Shown: positions 1 through 9,523 of the stretch, one piece after another | Layout: each line of letters begins with the position of its first letter | Numbering within the stretch: the stretch's first letter is position 1 | Assembly: GCF_000767615.3 (NCBI RefSeq) | Contig: NZ_CP009553.3 | Location: 3,844,001 to 3,908,000 of the forward strand | Reading direction: 5' to 3' | From: Pandoraea pnomenusa | Lineage (GTDB): Bacteria > Pseudomonadota > Gammaproteobacteria > Burkholderiales > Burkholderiaceae | Length of the DNA: 64,000 bases | Notes under the pieces: model-generated | What the model saw: the letters and a program-made list of their open reading frames with translations, nothing else | Told to the model about the DNA's origin: nothing | Database searches by the model: none | Translations under genes and position numbers: made by a program

Positions 1-779
1 ACCCTGGTTCCACACCAGCTCCACCGGGGCGTTCTGACGAATCAGCGACAACGCTCGGCCATGCCAGATTGCCACGGCGTTGACCTCGCCGTCGCGCAGC
101 AGTTGTTGCGACTGTTGTCCCTGCGTCCACCAGACACGCACGTCTTTCTTGATGCGATCGAACGACTTGAACGCGCGATCGAGATCCATCGGGTAGAGCT
201 TGCCCGCCGGCACGCCGTCGGCGAGCAGCGCGAGCGGCACGACACGTGCCGCGTAGCGTTGCAGGCTCCTCGGTCCGGGAAATCGCTGCGTATCCCAGAA
301 CTCGGCCCAGTTCTGCGGTCCGCCGTTGGGGAACTTGTCCTTGCGCGAAGCGATGACGGTCGCGAACGCATGCGTAGCGATCCCACTCATGTAAGCCTGC
401 CCCGGCGGCAGTTGCTTCATGTCGATGATGCTCGTGTCGATCTTTTCCACGAGGCCGGCTTCGACGGCGCGAATCAGCTCGCCGCCGCCAAGCGTCGTGA
501 CGTCGAATTCATACACCCCCGTGCGCGCCTGTGCGGCAAGCTTGGCGTACGAGACCGGCGAGACCGTGCGGATGGGGATGCCGGTATCCCGGGTGAAGGG
601 CTCGAACAGATGCGCTGCGGCGGCCTTCTCCCAGTCGCCCCCCAAGTATTGACGAACAACGGGTCGGCGGCGCGCGCCGTGTGAATGAAGGGCGCGGAGA
701 CGGCAGCGCCCGCTGCCGCACCCAGAAGCTTGATGACGGAGCGGCGACCCGCCGACGGATTCGATGTTTCGTTCTTCAC
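1..779 (-). pseudogene. ABC-transporter periplasmic substrate-binding protein (polyamine/iron type), frameshifted and cut by the window edge
   Basis: The product begins with a twin-arginine-like export signal (GRRSVIKLLGAAAG, cleavage near ARA-AD) and continues LFVNTWG. The reading frame then breaks at a C6 run at 638-643. If one more C is assumed, translation continues in the other frame as GDWEKAAAAHLFEPFTRDTG and stays open to position 1, with AVAIWHGRALSLI near the edge. This matches family 1 solute-binding proteins for spermidine/putrescine or Fe3+. The C-terminus lies outside the window. It is divergent from the MocR regulator at 1080, which may control it. The intact frame on both sides of the break suggests either a recent mutation or a base lost in the assembly. 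Confidence 0.72.
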
Positions 780-824
780 ATGTTCCTCGCAATCTACTCA
801 ACGCTCCGGGGAGCGATCGGGGTG

Positions 825-911
825 GTACCAATCTGGCGCTTTGCACGTATTAGAATTTAAATTGGTCACATCAAATAGTGCCGATCATTGAATGTTTGAT
901 GGAACCAATTT
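825..911. promoter_or_regulatory. AT-rich divergent promoter region with repeated ATTGGT motifs
   Basis: The 300-base gap between the binding-protein gene and the MocR gene carries three copies of an ATTGGT motif. They are ATTGGTACC on the minus strand at 825-833, AAATTGGT on plus at 859-866 and its inverse ACCAATTT at 904-911. The last two form an inverted pair about 37 bases apart, inside the most AT-rich part of the gap. Their position suggests binding sites for the adjacent MocR regulator or overlapping divergent promoters. No function is demonstrated. Confidence 0.35.
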
Positions 912-1016
912 ACGAGCAACAAACTCGGGTAATCCCTTCTTGCGCCTTATTTTTCCGGTGTTTCGGCAATATCGTGCAGTATTATCGCCCGATGGCATTG
1001 TCGTGACGCCGCCAAA

Positions 1017-1035
1017 TTGCACCACACAGGTGCAA
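1017..1035. promoter_or_regulatory. Perfect palindrome, candidate operator of the MocR regulator
   Basis: TTGCACC-ACACA-GGTGCAA is a perfect 7-5-7 inverted repeat 45 bases upstream of the ATG at 1080. A TTG at 1017 could extend the regulator gene, but that codon is the first arm of the palindrome, so the site more likely lies in the promoter than in coding sequence. Autoregulation by the MocR protein is the simplest inference. Confidence 0.5.
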
Positions 1036-1079
1036 ATACTTTCATTGTGGGGCCAATCTCGCCCCAAGGTGCCGCCTTC

Positions 1080-2546
1080 ATGCAGATTCTGCTGTCCGAT
1101 CTGATCCTTCAGCATCTCGAACCAAACGCGGAGATTCCGCGCAACCGGCAGCTGTACAACATCGTGAGAGCGTCGATTCTCGACGGACGTCTGCCGGGCG
1201 GCACCCGACTGCCCGCCTCGCGCGATCTTGCACGCGAGTTGGCCATCTCCCGAAACACGGTGCTGTACGCGTACGAGCAGTTGCGCGCCGAGGGCTACGT
1301 ACGCTCACGCACCGGCGACGGCACGTTCGTGACCGACGCGATTCCGGAGGAGTCCATGGCAACCCGGCCAGGTCGCACGCCCGACGCGCCGCCGGATGCG
1401 GAGGTCAACCTCTCGCAACGTGGCCGGGGCCTTATCCTCAACGCGCGAGCGTCGCGGCGTCAGGCCGGTGCCTTCATGCCCGGTGTGCCCGACCTCGACG
1501 CCTTTCCGCTCAAGCAATGGACACGTCTGGTCGAGCGGCACTGGCGTCGCCGCACGCCGGAGAATCTGACCTACGGGTATGGCGGCGGTCACCCCGCGCT
1601 CAAGAAAGCGCTTGCCCAGCATTTGCGCTCGGCCCGCTCGGTGGCCTGCGAACCCGAGCAGATCATCATCACCGAGGGCATTCATCAGGCGATTCATCTG
1701 TGCGTGCAAATGCTCACGGACGTTCGCCACCGCGCCTGGGTGGAAGACCCCGGCTACTGGGGCATTCACAAGGTGCTCCAGGCGTATGGCGTGGAGACGA
1801 TCTCGATCCCGGTCGACGCGGAAGGGCTCAGTCCTTCGCCCGCCGACTGGCGCAAGCCGCCGCGCCTGATCTTCGTCACGCCCTCGCACCAGTATCCGTT
1901 GGGCCATGTGATGTCGCTCGCGCGGCGCCGACAGCTATTGCAGTACGCCCGCAAGCACGACGCGTGGATCGTCGAAGACGACTACGACAGCGAATTTCGC
2001 TACGCCGGGCGCCCGATCGCGTCGTTGCAGGGCCTGGAGCCGGGGGCTCGCGTGCTCTATGCCGGCACGTTCAGCAAAACCTTGTTCCCGGGGTTGCGCA
2101 TCGGCTATCTGGTCGTGCCCAAGGCGATGGTCGAGCCCCTGCAGCTGGGCATCGCGGAACTCTACCGCGAGGGTCGATGGATGGATCAGGCGGTGCTGGC
2201 CGACTTCATCGGCGAAGGGTATTATTCCGCGCACATTCGCCGCATGCGGCTCATCTACGGTCGGCGGCGGGCATTGCTTCAGGACGCCATCCGCCGGCAC
2301 ATGGGAGATGCGCGGCTCATATCCGCCGACAGCAATGCGGGCTTGCACCTGACGGTCAGGCTCGCGCCCGAGGTCGACGACGTCTCGCTGTCCGCACGTG
2401 CTCAGGAACTCGGCCTGATCGCATTGCCGCTGTCCCGCTATTATCTGGAGCAGCCGCCGCTGCGCGGACTCGTGCTCGGCTACGGATGCGTGCCTGACGA
2501 CGACATCGAGCCGTCTCTGGCCAGACTCGCATCGCTGCTGGCGTGA
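1080..2546 (+). CDS. MocR/PdxR-family PLP-dependent transcriptional regulator (GntR-aminotransferase fusion)
   Basis: The 488-residue product has a winged-helix GntR domain in roughly the first 85 residues (RLPGGTRLPASRDLARELAI, then SRNTVLYAYEQLRAEGYVRS). This is joined to a class I aminotransferase-like domain. The pyridoxal-phosphate lysine is visible in TFSKTLFPGLRIGY (about K333), and the cofactor aspartate lies in VEDDYDSEFRY. MocR proteins use the aminotransferase fold as an effector sensor, often for amino acids, polyamines or vitamin B6. The ATG at 1080 was chosen because the upstream TTG at 1017 lies inside a palindrome. The gene is divergent from a polyamine/iron-type binding-protein gene, a plausible target. 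Its stop overlaps the next gene's GTG. Confidence 0.88.
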   Translation: MQILLSDLILQHLEPNAEIPRNRQLYNIVRASILDGRLPGGTRLPASRDLARELAISRNTVLYAYEQLRAEGYVRSRTGDGTFVTDAIPEESMATRPGRTPDAPPDAEVNLSQRGRGLILNARASRRQAGAFMPGVPDLDAFPLKQWTRLVERHWRRRTPENLTYGYGGGHPALKKALAQHLRSARSVACEPEQIIITEGIHQAIHLCVQMLTDVRHRAWVEDPGYWGIHKVLQAYGVETISIPVDAEGLSPSPADWRKPPRLIFVTPSHQYPLGHVMSLARRRQLLQYARKHDAWIVEDDYDSEFRYAGRPIASLQGLEPGARVLYAGTFSKTLFPGLRIGYLVVPKAMVEPLQLGIAELYREGRWMDQAVLADFIGEGYYSAHIRRMRLIYGRRRALLQDAIRRHMGDARLISADSNAGLHLTVRLAPEVDDVSLSARAQELGLIALPLSRYYLEQPPLRGLVLGYGCVPDDDIEPSLARLASLLA

Positions 2547-3397
2547 GCCCATGCCGGACGAATGCTGCCCTGAACCCTTTCGACTCCGATGGATGTTGCG
2601 TGAACAAGAAGCCTGATCCTGCCGGCACGCCCGATGCCACCGACGACAAGCGCGACGACGAAGGCGGCGTGCGGCCGTTGTCGTCGGCGCTCAAGACACT
2701 GGAAGTGCTCGACGCGCTGGGCGAGTCGGTGAGCCCGATGCGCCTGGTGGACCTGACGCGCGTCGTCGGCGCAAGTCGCGCGACGGTTTATCAACGCCTG
2801 CTCACGCTCGTACGGGCCGGGTGGGTCGAACTCACGCACGATGGGGCATATCGGTTGAGTCTGCACGCGGCGCGCGTGGGCGACGCCGCGCTCGCCCATG
2901 CCAGCCTTGGCGACCGTGCCGAGGCCGTATTGCGAGCGTTGGCCGACACGACCGGCGAGACGGCGTCGTTGGCGGTGGTGGATGACGGGAGCATTCGCAT
3001 CGCACGCCGTGCCGAACCCCATGGCGTGCTCAAGGCAGAGCTTCGCGTGGGCGCGGTGCTCACGCTCGACGGAAGCGCGTCGGGGCGCATTCTCGCCGCG
3101 TTCCTGCCGCAAACGACGCTCGAGACGTTGCTGCGCAATGGCGGCACGCTGGCGGACCCGCATGTGATCGAAGCGGCACGCGCGACCGGTTACGCGACGT
3201 CCAGTCAGCGCGACATGCCCGACGTCATGGCCGTAGCCGTGCCCGTCGACGACGCCCAGCAACAATGCTATGCCGCGCTGTCCCTCGTCGGACCGGTGTC
3301 CCGCTTCGATGCGCAGGCACTGCTCGGACCGCTTCGCGAGGCTGCCGCGGCGCTGACCGCCATGCATCACCGCCAGCACATCGGCATACGCCGCTAG
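2543..3397 (+). CDS. IclR-family transcriptional regulator
   Basis: The product has an N-terminal winged helix (LSSALKTLEVLDALGESVSP, then SRATVYQRLLTLVRAGWVEL). The C-terminal effector-binding domain has the IclR pattern LTLDGSASGRILAAFLP. The GTG at 2543 overlaps the preceding MocR stop (GTGA), giving 284 residues. Neither it nor the in-frame GTG at 2600 (265 residues, closer to the family length) has a strong ribosome binding site, so the start is unsettled. The first twenty residues before the second GTG do not resemble the family. Overlap with the MocR gene implies cotranscription. The regulated pathway cannot be told from the context. Confidence 0.83.
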   Translation: MSPCRTNAALNPFDSDGCCVNKKPDPAGTPDATDDKRDDEGGVRPLSSALKTLEVLDALGESVSPMRLVDLTRVVGASRATVYQRLLTLVRAGWVELTHDGAYRLSLHAARVGDAALAHASLGDRAEAVLRALADTTGETASLAVVDDGSIRIARRAEPHGVLKAELRVGAVLTLDGSASGRILAAFLPQTTLETLLRNGGTLADPHVIEAARATGYATSSQRDMPDVMAVAVPVDDAQQQCYAALSLVGPVSRFDAQALLGPLREAAAALTAMHHRQHIGIRR

Positions 3398-3425
3398 ACC
3401 GCCCCCTCGCCGACGCACCGGGCGC

Positions 3426-4085
3426 TCATCTCGCCACCGGCGCACTCGTCGCAGCGGGCGGGCCCGCCGCGTCGCCGGCCGCGCTCACGGCATTGGCGGT
3501 GCCCGAGCCGCCGTCGTCCGCCCCGCGCGCCGCGCCATGCGCCGAGATTCGCCGGTCGAAAAACGCGGCAAGCGCCGGGTCGTTCACCTTGAGATCGAAC
3601 TGAAGATCATCGACCGCGGAGAAATAGCCGTCGCAAAGGTCCGCCTTCGCGGACTCGGTCGGCTGATCGTCGATGCTGCGCGAGTACACCACGAACTGGC
3701 GCTCCACGAGCATCGGCAACTGCGTGCGCAGCAACTCGTCGAAGCGCTCGCGCGCCTGGGAATCCGTGTAGGTTGCCTGCAATTCGGCGCGTACGCGTCG
3801 ACCTTCGGCCAGATAGTCGCGATGCCGCGCCTGCCATGCGCGCAGGGCCGAATTGCCATGGTCACGTGTCGAAGCGCCATACAACCCGCACTTCTGCACC
3901 AGTCGCGCCAACACTTCGCCCACGCCCTCGGGCGACGCGATCGCGGCGCCCATCAGCTCCGCGTCGTTCTTGTACTGCGGCGGCTGGGCCAGCGCGGCCG
4001 TCGTGTCGAGCACCATCCAGAGGCACGCCGCGCCTGCGAATGCGCAGGCCGGCAGGCGTCGCAAAATCTTGCCACGTAGTTTCAT
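3426..4085 (-). CDS. Secreted protein of unknown function
   Basis: The 219-residue product has a typical Sec signal (MKLRGKILRR, then an alanine-rich hydrophobic core to TAALAQ). The ATG at 4085 is chosen because it begins directly at this signal; a longer frame from 4196 would add an arginine-rich stretch. The mature part is charged and probably helical (QARHRDYLAEGRRVRAELQA) and has two cysteines. It ends in a low-complexity Ala/Gly/Pro tail. I do not recognise a family. It converges with the IclR gene and shares a strand with the LysR and cyo genes. Periplasmic location is inferred. Confidence 0.65.
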   Translation of the reverse strand: MKLRGKILRRLPACAFAGAACLWMVLDTTAALAQPPQYKNDAELMGAAIASPEGVGEVLARLVQKCGLYGASTRDHGNSALRAWQARHRDYLAEGRRVRAELQATYTDSQARERFDELLRTQLPMLVERQFVVYSRSIDDQPTESAKADLCDGYFSAVDDLQFDLKVNDPALAAFFDRRISAHGAARGADDGGSGTANAVSAAGDAAGPPAATSAPVAR

Positions 4086-4224
4086 TGCCGGATCATCGCA
4101 ATGGCGGGCTCGAACGGCCTCGCTCTCGGAGATATCGCATCGGCCACGACGTCGATGCGTGCATCTTATCCGATGTCGCCGCGCAGTGGGCCGCATCGCG
4201 GTGTCGCCCCGGCCGCTCCCGCCC

Positions 4225-5201
4225 TCAGGCAGGCGACAGCGCGAGCACGCTCGCCCCGGCGGGCACGGCGGCCGACGCGCCCGCCGGCGCCATGGTGGCC
4301 TCAGGCCCGAGCCTGGCCACCATATAGCGCACGAAATGCTCCAGTTTCGACGACACGTAGCGCCCGGCCAGATGCACGAGCTGCATCGGCTCGCTCAGTC
4401 GCGCATCCGCTTCGAGCACGCGCACGAGCCGCCCGGCATCGACCTCCGGCGCGAGCAGGTACTCTGGCAGGAGGGCAATGCCCATGCCGCACACGGCCGC
4501 CTGCAACTGCGCCAGCGGGTTGTGAGCAATGAGCCGGGCGTCGCGCCCGGCCTCGGCGACATGCCACCGCCCAAGGACATCGTCGTATCGGAAGCCCAGA
4601 CAGTCATGCCCCGCAAGATCGGCCGGCTGACGCGGCACGCCGCGCCGCGCGAGATAATCCGGCGATGCGCACGCCACGTGCGTTACACCGCGCAGCGCAT
4701 GCGCAACCAGTCCCGGTTCGGCATTCCCCCCGCCTGGAAGGCCGCGTGAATGCCCTCCTCCTCGAGATCGACCGCGCGATCCTTGAGCGCGAGATCGAGC
4801 GCCACGTCCGGATGTGTCTGCAAATATTCCGCGAAGATCGGCATGAGCAGATGCGCGCCCACGGTGGTGGGCGCGCTCACGCGAATCTGCCCGACGTGAC
4901 GCGACAACGCGCCCGACACCGACGCGGGGCGCCCCCCAACTGCGCCCGTGTCTGCGAGCGCCTCGGCGTCGGCCACGCGTGCGAGCACCTCGGTGCATTC
5001 GACGAAATAGCGCTCACCCAGCGCCGACGGCGCGTGACGCCGTCCGACGCGCCGCAACAATGGCTGTCCGAGCCGAGCTTCGAGCGCCTGCACGTGACGC
5101 GCGGCCGTGACCGTCGTCATGCCGCACGCCGCCGCGCCCGCCGAGAGGCTGCCGGCACGCACGACCTGCACGAACACTTCCATGCATTTGAAGCGATCCA
5201 T
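4225..5201 (-). pseudogene. LysR-family transcriptional regulator, interrupted by a one-base frameshift
   Basis: The N-terminal half (start 5201) is a clear LysR DNA-binding domain: MDRFKCMEVFVQVVRAGSLS, MTTVTAARHVQALEARLGQP. It runs into the effector domain until NRDWLRMRCAV and a stop near 4683. The other frame picks up immediately as RGVTHVACASPDYLARRGVP and continues to 4225 with a good LysR C-terminus (GMGIALLPEYLLA). The total of 977 bases is one short of a codon multiple, so a single base deleted around 4690-4700 explains it. Corrected, it would give about 325 residues. It lies just downstream of cyoD on the same strand. Whether the defect is biological or an assembly error is open. 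Confidence 0.8.
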
Positions 5202-5203
5202 GG

Positions 5204-5575
5204 TCAGTCGCGCAGTTTGGCACGCTCGATGGACATGTGCGTGGGCATCATGTTCGTGTTGGCGTTATGCATCACCCAGAGCGAGCCCGCCACGATGATC
5301 GCGATCAGCCCGGCGGTACACAGGAAGATGGCCGAATTCTGCCGCTGGCTGCGCTTCGCACCGATATGCAGGAAGTACACCAGTTGCACGACCAGCTGCG
5401 CCACGCACAGCAGGACGATCGACGTCAGCCCCATGCCGGCGGGCACCACGCCCAGCATGACCACGCCGAATGACGCGAACGTAAGCAGCAACGACAGGAA
5501 AAACCCCACCACGTAGTCGCGCAGGTGACTTTGCGAGGCATAGGCGCCGTGGTCATGGACTTGAGCGCTCGTCAT
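5204..5575 (-). CDS. cyoD: Cytochrome bo3 ubiquinol oxidase subunit IV
   Basis: The 123-residue product has three predicted membrane helices ([59 protein letters not shown]). It also has the typical [13 protein letters not shown] loop. Subunit IV helps assembly and stability of the oxidase in the inner membrane. The ATG at 5573-5575 overlaps the cyoC stop by four bases (ATGA), so a longer frame reading back into cyoC is rejected. It is the last gene of the operon; no heme O synthase (cyoE) follows. Confidence 0.92.
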   Translation of the reverse strand: MTSAQVHDHGAYASQSHLRDYVVGFFLSLLLTFASFGVVMLGVVPAGMGLTSIVLLCVAQLVVQLVYFLHIGAKRSQRQNSAIFLCTAGLIAIIVAGSLWVMHNANTNMMPTHMSIERAKLRD

Positions 5576-6210
5576 ACGAACTCCCGCAGGTAGACAAAGG
5601 TGAAGACACAGATCCAGACCAGGTCCAGGAAGTGCCAGAACAGGCTCAGACATTGCAGGCGGCGTCGCACCACCGGATCGAAGCCGAAGCGGCCGATCTG
5701 ATGAATCATCACCACCAGCCAAAGCAGGCCGCAAGTCACATGCAGACCGTGCGTGCCCACCAGGGTGAAGAATGCCGAAAGGAACGCACTGCGCCCGGGG
5801 CCCGCGCCTTCGTGGAGCAATGCCGTGAACTCGTGGACTTCCATCGAGACGAACGCCGCGCCCAGCGCGAACGTGATCCACAACCAGCGCTGCACGACCG
5901 CCTCGTTGCCCGGGCGCATCGACAACGATGCCAGCCCGAACGTGAAACTCGAGAGCAGCAGCAGCACGGTTTCCCCGAGCACGAACGGCAGCTCGAAGAG
6001 CTCGCGTCCGGTTGGCCCGCCGGCGGTGCTCTGCGCCAGCACGCCGAACGTGGCGAACAGCACGCAGAAGATGAGACAGTCGCTCATCAGGTAGATCCAG
6101 AAGCCGAGCGTCGTGGTGGCGCCGCTGTCGTGGTGCGCGTGATCGGTGTGGTCGTTGGCCGGCGCCTTCGCGCCGCGACCGGAATTGGAGTGAAGGGTTG
6201 CCGAGGACAT
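5572..6210 (-). CDS. cyoC: Cytochrome bo3 ubiquinol oxidase subunit III
   Basis: The 212-residue product has a histidine-rich N-terminus ([12 protein letters not shown]) and five hydrophobic segments typical of heme-copper oxidase subunit [76 protein letters not shown] and the C-terminal [12 protein letters not shown]. The [19 protein letters not shown] and HGLHVTCG motifs are characteristic of CyoC. It overlaps cyoB by one base and cyoD by four, so the operon is translationally coupled. Confidence 0.94.
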   Translation of the reverse strand: MSSATLHSNSGRGAKAPANDHTDHAHHDSGATTTLGFWIYLMSDCLIFCVLFATFGVLAQSTAGGPTGRELFELPFVLGETVLLLLSSFTFGLASLSMRPGNEAVVQRWLWITFALGAAFVSMEVHEFTALLHEGAGPGRSAFLSAFFTLVGTHGLHVTCGLLWLVVMIHQIGRFGFDPVVRRRLQCLSLFWHFLDLVWICVFTFVYLREFV

Positions 6211-8216
6211 CAGGCCGCCTTTTGCAGGGATTGACGCGCGGGAAGCGCAGCACGCAGGCCGGCGAAGCGGGCGCTTTCGATACGCTCCACTTCCGCCGCC
6301 GGCACGTAGTAATCGACGTCACGGTCGTAGGCGCGCCACAGGAAAATGGCGATCGAGGCGACGAGGCTTGCGCCCGCCAGCCACCAGATGTGCCACACGA
6401 GCGCGAAGCACATCACGCCGCTGGCGACTGACACGAGGAATCCCGTTCCGGTGTTGCGCGGCATGTGGATGTCGTCGTACCGCGCCGGCTCGCGCCATGC
6501 CAGGCCCCGCGCCTTGTCGTCCCAATGCTGCTCGAGCGAGTCGATGTGCGGCACGTGAGCAAAGTTGTAGAACGGCGCGGGCGACGACGTGGCCCATTCG
6601 AGGCTGCGCGCGTCCCACGGATCGCCGGTCAGGTCGCGATTGGCGTTGCGATCGCGAATACTCACGACCAATTGCACGCCGAACGCCAGAATGCCGAGCC
6701 CGATGAGCGCCGCGCCGATCATCGCGACGACGAGATACGGCTGCCAGTCGGGTTGCACGTAGTGGTTCATGCGGCGCGTCATGCCCTTGAAACCGAGCAC
6801 GTAGAGCGGCATGAAGGCCAGGTAGAAGCCGACCAGCCAGCACGCGAACGAGATCTTGCCCCAGCGCTCGTTGAGCGTGAAGCCGAAGACCTTGGGGAAC
6901 CAGAACGTGATGCCTGCCAGGCACCCGAACACCACGCCGCCAATGATCACGTTGTGGAAGTGCGCCACGAGGAACAGCGAGTTGTGCAGCACGAAGTCGG
7001 CGCCCGGCACGGCGAGCAGCACGCCCGTCATGCCGCCGATGGCGAACGTCACCATGAAGCCGATGGTCCAGAGCGTGGCGGAGTGATAGCGGATACGCCC
7101 CTGGTACATCGTGAACAGCCAGTTGAACAGCTTCACGCCGGTCGGAATCGAAATGATCGTGGTCATGATGCCGAAAAAGGCGTTGACGTTCGCCCCCGAG
7201 CCCATCGTGAAGAAATGGTGCAACCACACGAAGAACGACAGGATACCGATCGACGAGGTGGCGTAGACCATCGATTTGTAGCCGAACAGCGGCTTGCGCG
7301 AGAACGTGGCGATGATCTCGGAGAACGCGCCGAACGCGGGCAGGATCAGGATGTAGACCTCCGGGTGCCCCCAGATCCAGATCAGGTTCACGTACATCAT
7401 GGCGTTACCGCCCAGTTCGTTCGTGAAGAAGTGCATGCCCAGATAGCGATCGGCGGTGAGCAGCGCGAGCGTGGCGGTCAGCACGGGGAATACGGCAACG
7501 ATCAGGATGTTGGTGATCAGCGCGGTCCACGTGAACACCGGCATCTTCATGAGATTCATGCCGGGTGCGCGCATGCGCAGGATGGTCACGATGAAGTTGA
7601 TGCCCGTGAGCGTGGTGCCGAGCCCCGATATCTGCAGCGACCAGATGTAGTAATCCACCCCGACGGTCGGGCTGTACCCGAGTTCGGACAGCGGCGGATA
7701 GGCGACCCAGCCGGTGGCGGCGAAATCGCCCACGAACATCGACATCATCACCAGCACGGCGCCCATCGCCGAAAGCCAGAACGAGAGCGAGTTCACGAAC
7801 GGAAATGCCACGTCGCGCGCGCCGATCTGCAGCGGCACGATCACGTTCATCAGGCCGAGCACCAGCGGTGTGGCCACGAAGAAGATCATGATCACGCCGT
7901 GAGCGGTGAAGATCTGGTCGTAGTGATGCGGCGGCAGGTAGCCCGCCTCGCCGCCCGCGGCGATGGCCTGCTGCGCGCGCATCATGATCGCGTCGGCAAA
8001 GCCCCGCAGCAGCATCACGAGCGCGAGCACGATGTACATCACGCCAATGCGCTTGTGGTCGACGGACGTGATCCACTCCGTCCAGAGATACCCCCACTTC
8101 CGATAATACGTAATGGCGCCGAGCAGCGCCGCGCCGCCCAGCAGCACCACGGCGAGCGTGCCCATGATGATGGGTTCGTGCAGCGGGATGGCGTCGAGAT
8201 CGAGTTTTCCGAACAT
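6210..8216 (-). CDS. cyoB: Cytochrome bo3 ubiquinol oxidase subunit I
   Basis: The 668-residue catalytic subunit carries heme b, heme o3 and CuB and pumps protons while reducing O2. The heme/copper signature [15 protein letters not shown] gives the CuB histidine and the cross-linked tyrosine. The two further CuB histidines are in WLHHFFTMG, and the heme axial histidines are in [11 protein letters not shown]. The N-terminus includes [20 protein letters not shown]. Length matches CyoB of other proteobacteria. Transcription runs cyoA-cyoB-cyoC-cyoD. The intergenic gap to cyoA is only a few bases. Confidence 0.97.
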   Translation of the reverse strand: MFGKLDLDAIPLHEPIIMGTLAVVLLGGAALLGAITYYRKWGYLWTEWITSVDHKRIGVMYIVLALVMLLRGFADAIMMRAQQAIAAGGEAGYLPPHHYDQIFTAHGVIMIFFVATPLVLGLMNVIVPLQIGARDVAFPFVNSLSFWLSAMGAVLVMMSMFVGDFAATGWVAYPPLSELGYSPTVGVDYYIWSLQISGLGTTLTGINFIVTILRMRAPGMNLMKMPVFTWTALITNILIVAVFPVLTATLALLTADRYLGMHFFTNELGGNAMMYVNLIWIWGHPEVYILILPAFGAFSEIIATFSRKPLFGYKSMVYATSSIGILSFFVWLHHFFTMGSGANVNAFFGIMTTIISIPTGVKLFNWLFTMYQGRIRYHSATLWTIGFMVTFAIGGMTGVLLAVPGADFVLHNSLFLVAHFHNVIIGGVVFGCLAGITFWFPKVFGFTLNERWGKISFACWLVGFYLAFMPLYVLGFKGMTRRMNHYVQPDWQPYLVVAMIGAALIGLGILAFGVQLVVSIRDRNANRDLTGDPWDARSLEWATSSPAPFYNFAHVPHIDSLEQHWDDKARGLAWREPARYDDIHMPRNTGTGFLVSVASGVMCFALVWHIWWLAGASLVASIAIFLWRAYDRDVDYYVPAAEVERIESARFAGLRAALPARQSLQKAA

Positions 8217-8219
8217 GAA

Positions 8220-9299
8220 TTACTCCGTGAGCGCACGCGGTTCGGCAGGCACCGACGGGGTGCCTGCCGCGCGCTCGGCACGCTGCGCGAGCAAGGCGCG
8301 GCGGTCCAGTTGGCCGTCCGCGCGGCAATTCGCGGCGGCGATGATGTCGTCGATGGCATTACCCGACACCCGCATGCCCTGCGAGCCCCCTTCCATCGGT
8401 CCCATGTACTTGCCCACGATCGCGTCGAACAAGCCCGGCATGACGTTGGCATAGACAGCCACCGGCGCGCCGGTGCCCGGTTGTTCGAGCGTCACGTAGG
8501 CCGGTGCGTCGAGTGTGTCGGGCACGGCCTGCGCCGCTTTCACCCAGCGATCGAAATCGGCGCGCGACGTCACATGCGCCTTGAAGTGCATGTCGGAGAA
8601 CCCCGGCCCGCTGTATGCCGACGACATGCCTGCATAGGTGCCGGTCTCGTTGGCGATCAGGTGCAGCTTCGTCTGCATGCCCGACATGGCGTAGACCATG
8701 CTGCCCAGTTGCGGAATGAAGAATGCGTTCATCAGCGACTCGGCCGTGAGCTTGAATTCGACGGGCGTATCGACCGGCAGCACCAGCCTGTTGACGGTGG
8801 CCACGCGATAGTCCGGGTAGATGAACAGCCACTTCCAGTTCAGCGCCACGACTTCGACGCGCACCGGTGGCGTGCCCGAGGCCACCGGCTCGATGGGACG
8901 ATAGGGGTCGAGCTTGTGGGTCGTCTCCCAGATCATGACGGCGAGCGACACGACGATGATCACGGGAATGGTCCATACGACCACTTCGATCTTTGTCGAA
9001 TGCGCCCAGCGCGGCGAATACGTGGCAGCCGTGTTCGTCTCGCGGTATCGCCAGAAGAACACCAGCGTGAGCACGATCACCGGGATCACCACGAGCAGCA
9101 TGACGCCCATTGCAATCAGGATCAGATGCTTCTCCTGCTCGCCAACGCTGCCCTTCGGGTCGAGCAGTTCGAGCGTGCAACCGCTCATGGGCACTGTTGC
9201 CATCAGCGCCGCGGCGCGGACGCACAACGTGTGCCAACGCGTGCCGCGCGATGTGTCCGCCCTGCGCCGCATCGGCGGGAAGACGTTATGCATGGACAT
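8220..9299 (-). CDS. cyoA: Cytochrome bo3 ubiquinol oxidase subunit II (lipoprotein)
   Basis: The 359-residue product carries a lipobox (MATVPMSGC, lipidated cysteine near residue 41). This is followed by two transmembrane helices (LILIAMGVMLLVVIPVIVL, WTIPVIIVVSLAVMIWETTH) and a periplasmic cupredoxin-like domain. The LNWKWLFIYPDYRVATVN and FKAHVTSRADFDRWV segments are typical of CyoA. The CuA cysteine pair of cytochrome c oxidases is absent, which marks it as a quinol oxidase subunit. The start may be the ATG at 9299 or the in-frame ATG nine codons later. It heads the operon; an inverted repeat lies in its promoter region. Confidence 0.94.
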   Translation of the reverse strand: MSMHNVFPPMRRRADTSRGTRWHTLCVRAAALMATVPMSGCTLELLDPKGSVGEQEKHLILIAMGVMLLVVIPVIVLTLVFFWRYRETNTAATYSPRWAHSTKIEVVVWTIPVIIVVSLAVMIWETTHKLDPYRPIEPVASGTPPVRVEVVALNWKWLFIYPDYRVATVNRLVLPVDTPVEFKLTAESLMNAFFIPQLGSMVYAMSGMQTKLHLIANETGTYAGMSSAYSGPGFSDMHFKAHVTSRADFDRWVKAAQAVPDTLDAPAYVTLEQPGTGAPVAVYANVMPGLFDAIVGKYMGPMEGGSQGMRVSGNAIDDIIAAANCRADGQLDRRALLAQRAERAAGTPSVPAEPRALTE

Positions 9300-9308
9300 T
9301 TACAGCCT

Positions 9309-9368
9309 CGATGTATGTATAAGGAATTTGCGTTTCGAATGCTACGCATACACATATTCCATACATCG
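9309..9368. promoter_or_regulatory. Inverted repeat in the cyoA promoter region
   Basis: CGATGTATG at 9309-9317 is matched by its exact inverse CATACATCG at 9360-9368, 42 bases apart, in AT-richer DNA directly upstream of cyoA. The inner flanks are also loosely mirrored (GGAAT and ATTCC). It could be a paired operator allowing looping or two sites for one dimeric regulator. It does not resemble an FNR-type box by eye. Confidence 0.35.
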
Positions 9369-9438
9369 CGACATAATGACGCACTCGCGAACCGGTGCTT
9401 CCCGCGCTTCTCATCGTCTGCACGGCGGCGACGGAAAC

Positions 9439-9473
9439 AAAAAAACGCCCGAGGTATCTCGTCCCTCGGGCGT
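9439..9473 (-). terminator. Rho-independent terminator of the metalloprotease autotransporter gene
   Basis: A perfect 10-base stem (ACGCCCGAGG at 9445-9454, CCTCGGGCGT at 9464-9473) closes a nine-base loop. On the minus strand it is followed by a run of seven T residues (A run at 9439-9445 on plus). It sits about 50 bases beyond the autotransporter stop at 9524 and separates that gene from cyoA. A shorter T run on the plus side could make it weakly bidirectional. Confidence 0.85.
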
Positions 9474-9523
9474 TTTACACGCAATGACCGGTCAGGCGTG
9501 CGCTCGCCTGTGGCCTGCCGACA

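Noticed and set aside
5576..6322. Longer start for cyoD reading back through cyoC
   Set aside because: The ATG at 5573-5575 overlaps the cyoC stop as ATGA, as in other cyo operons.
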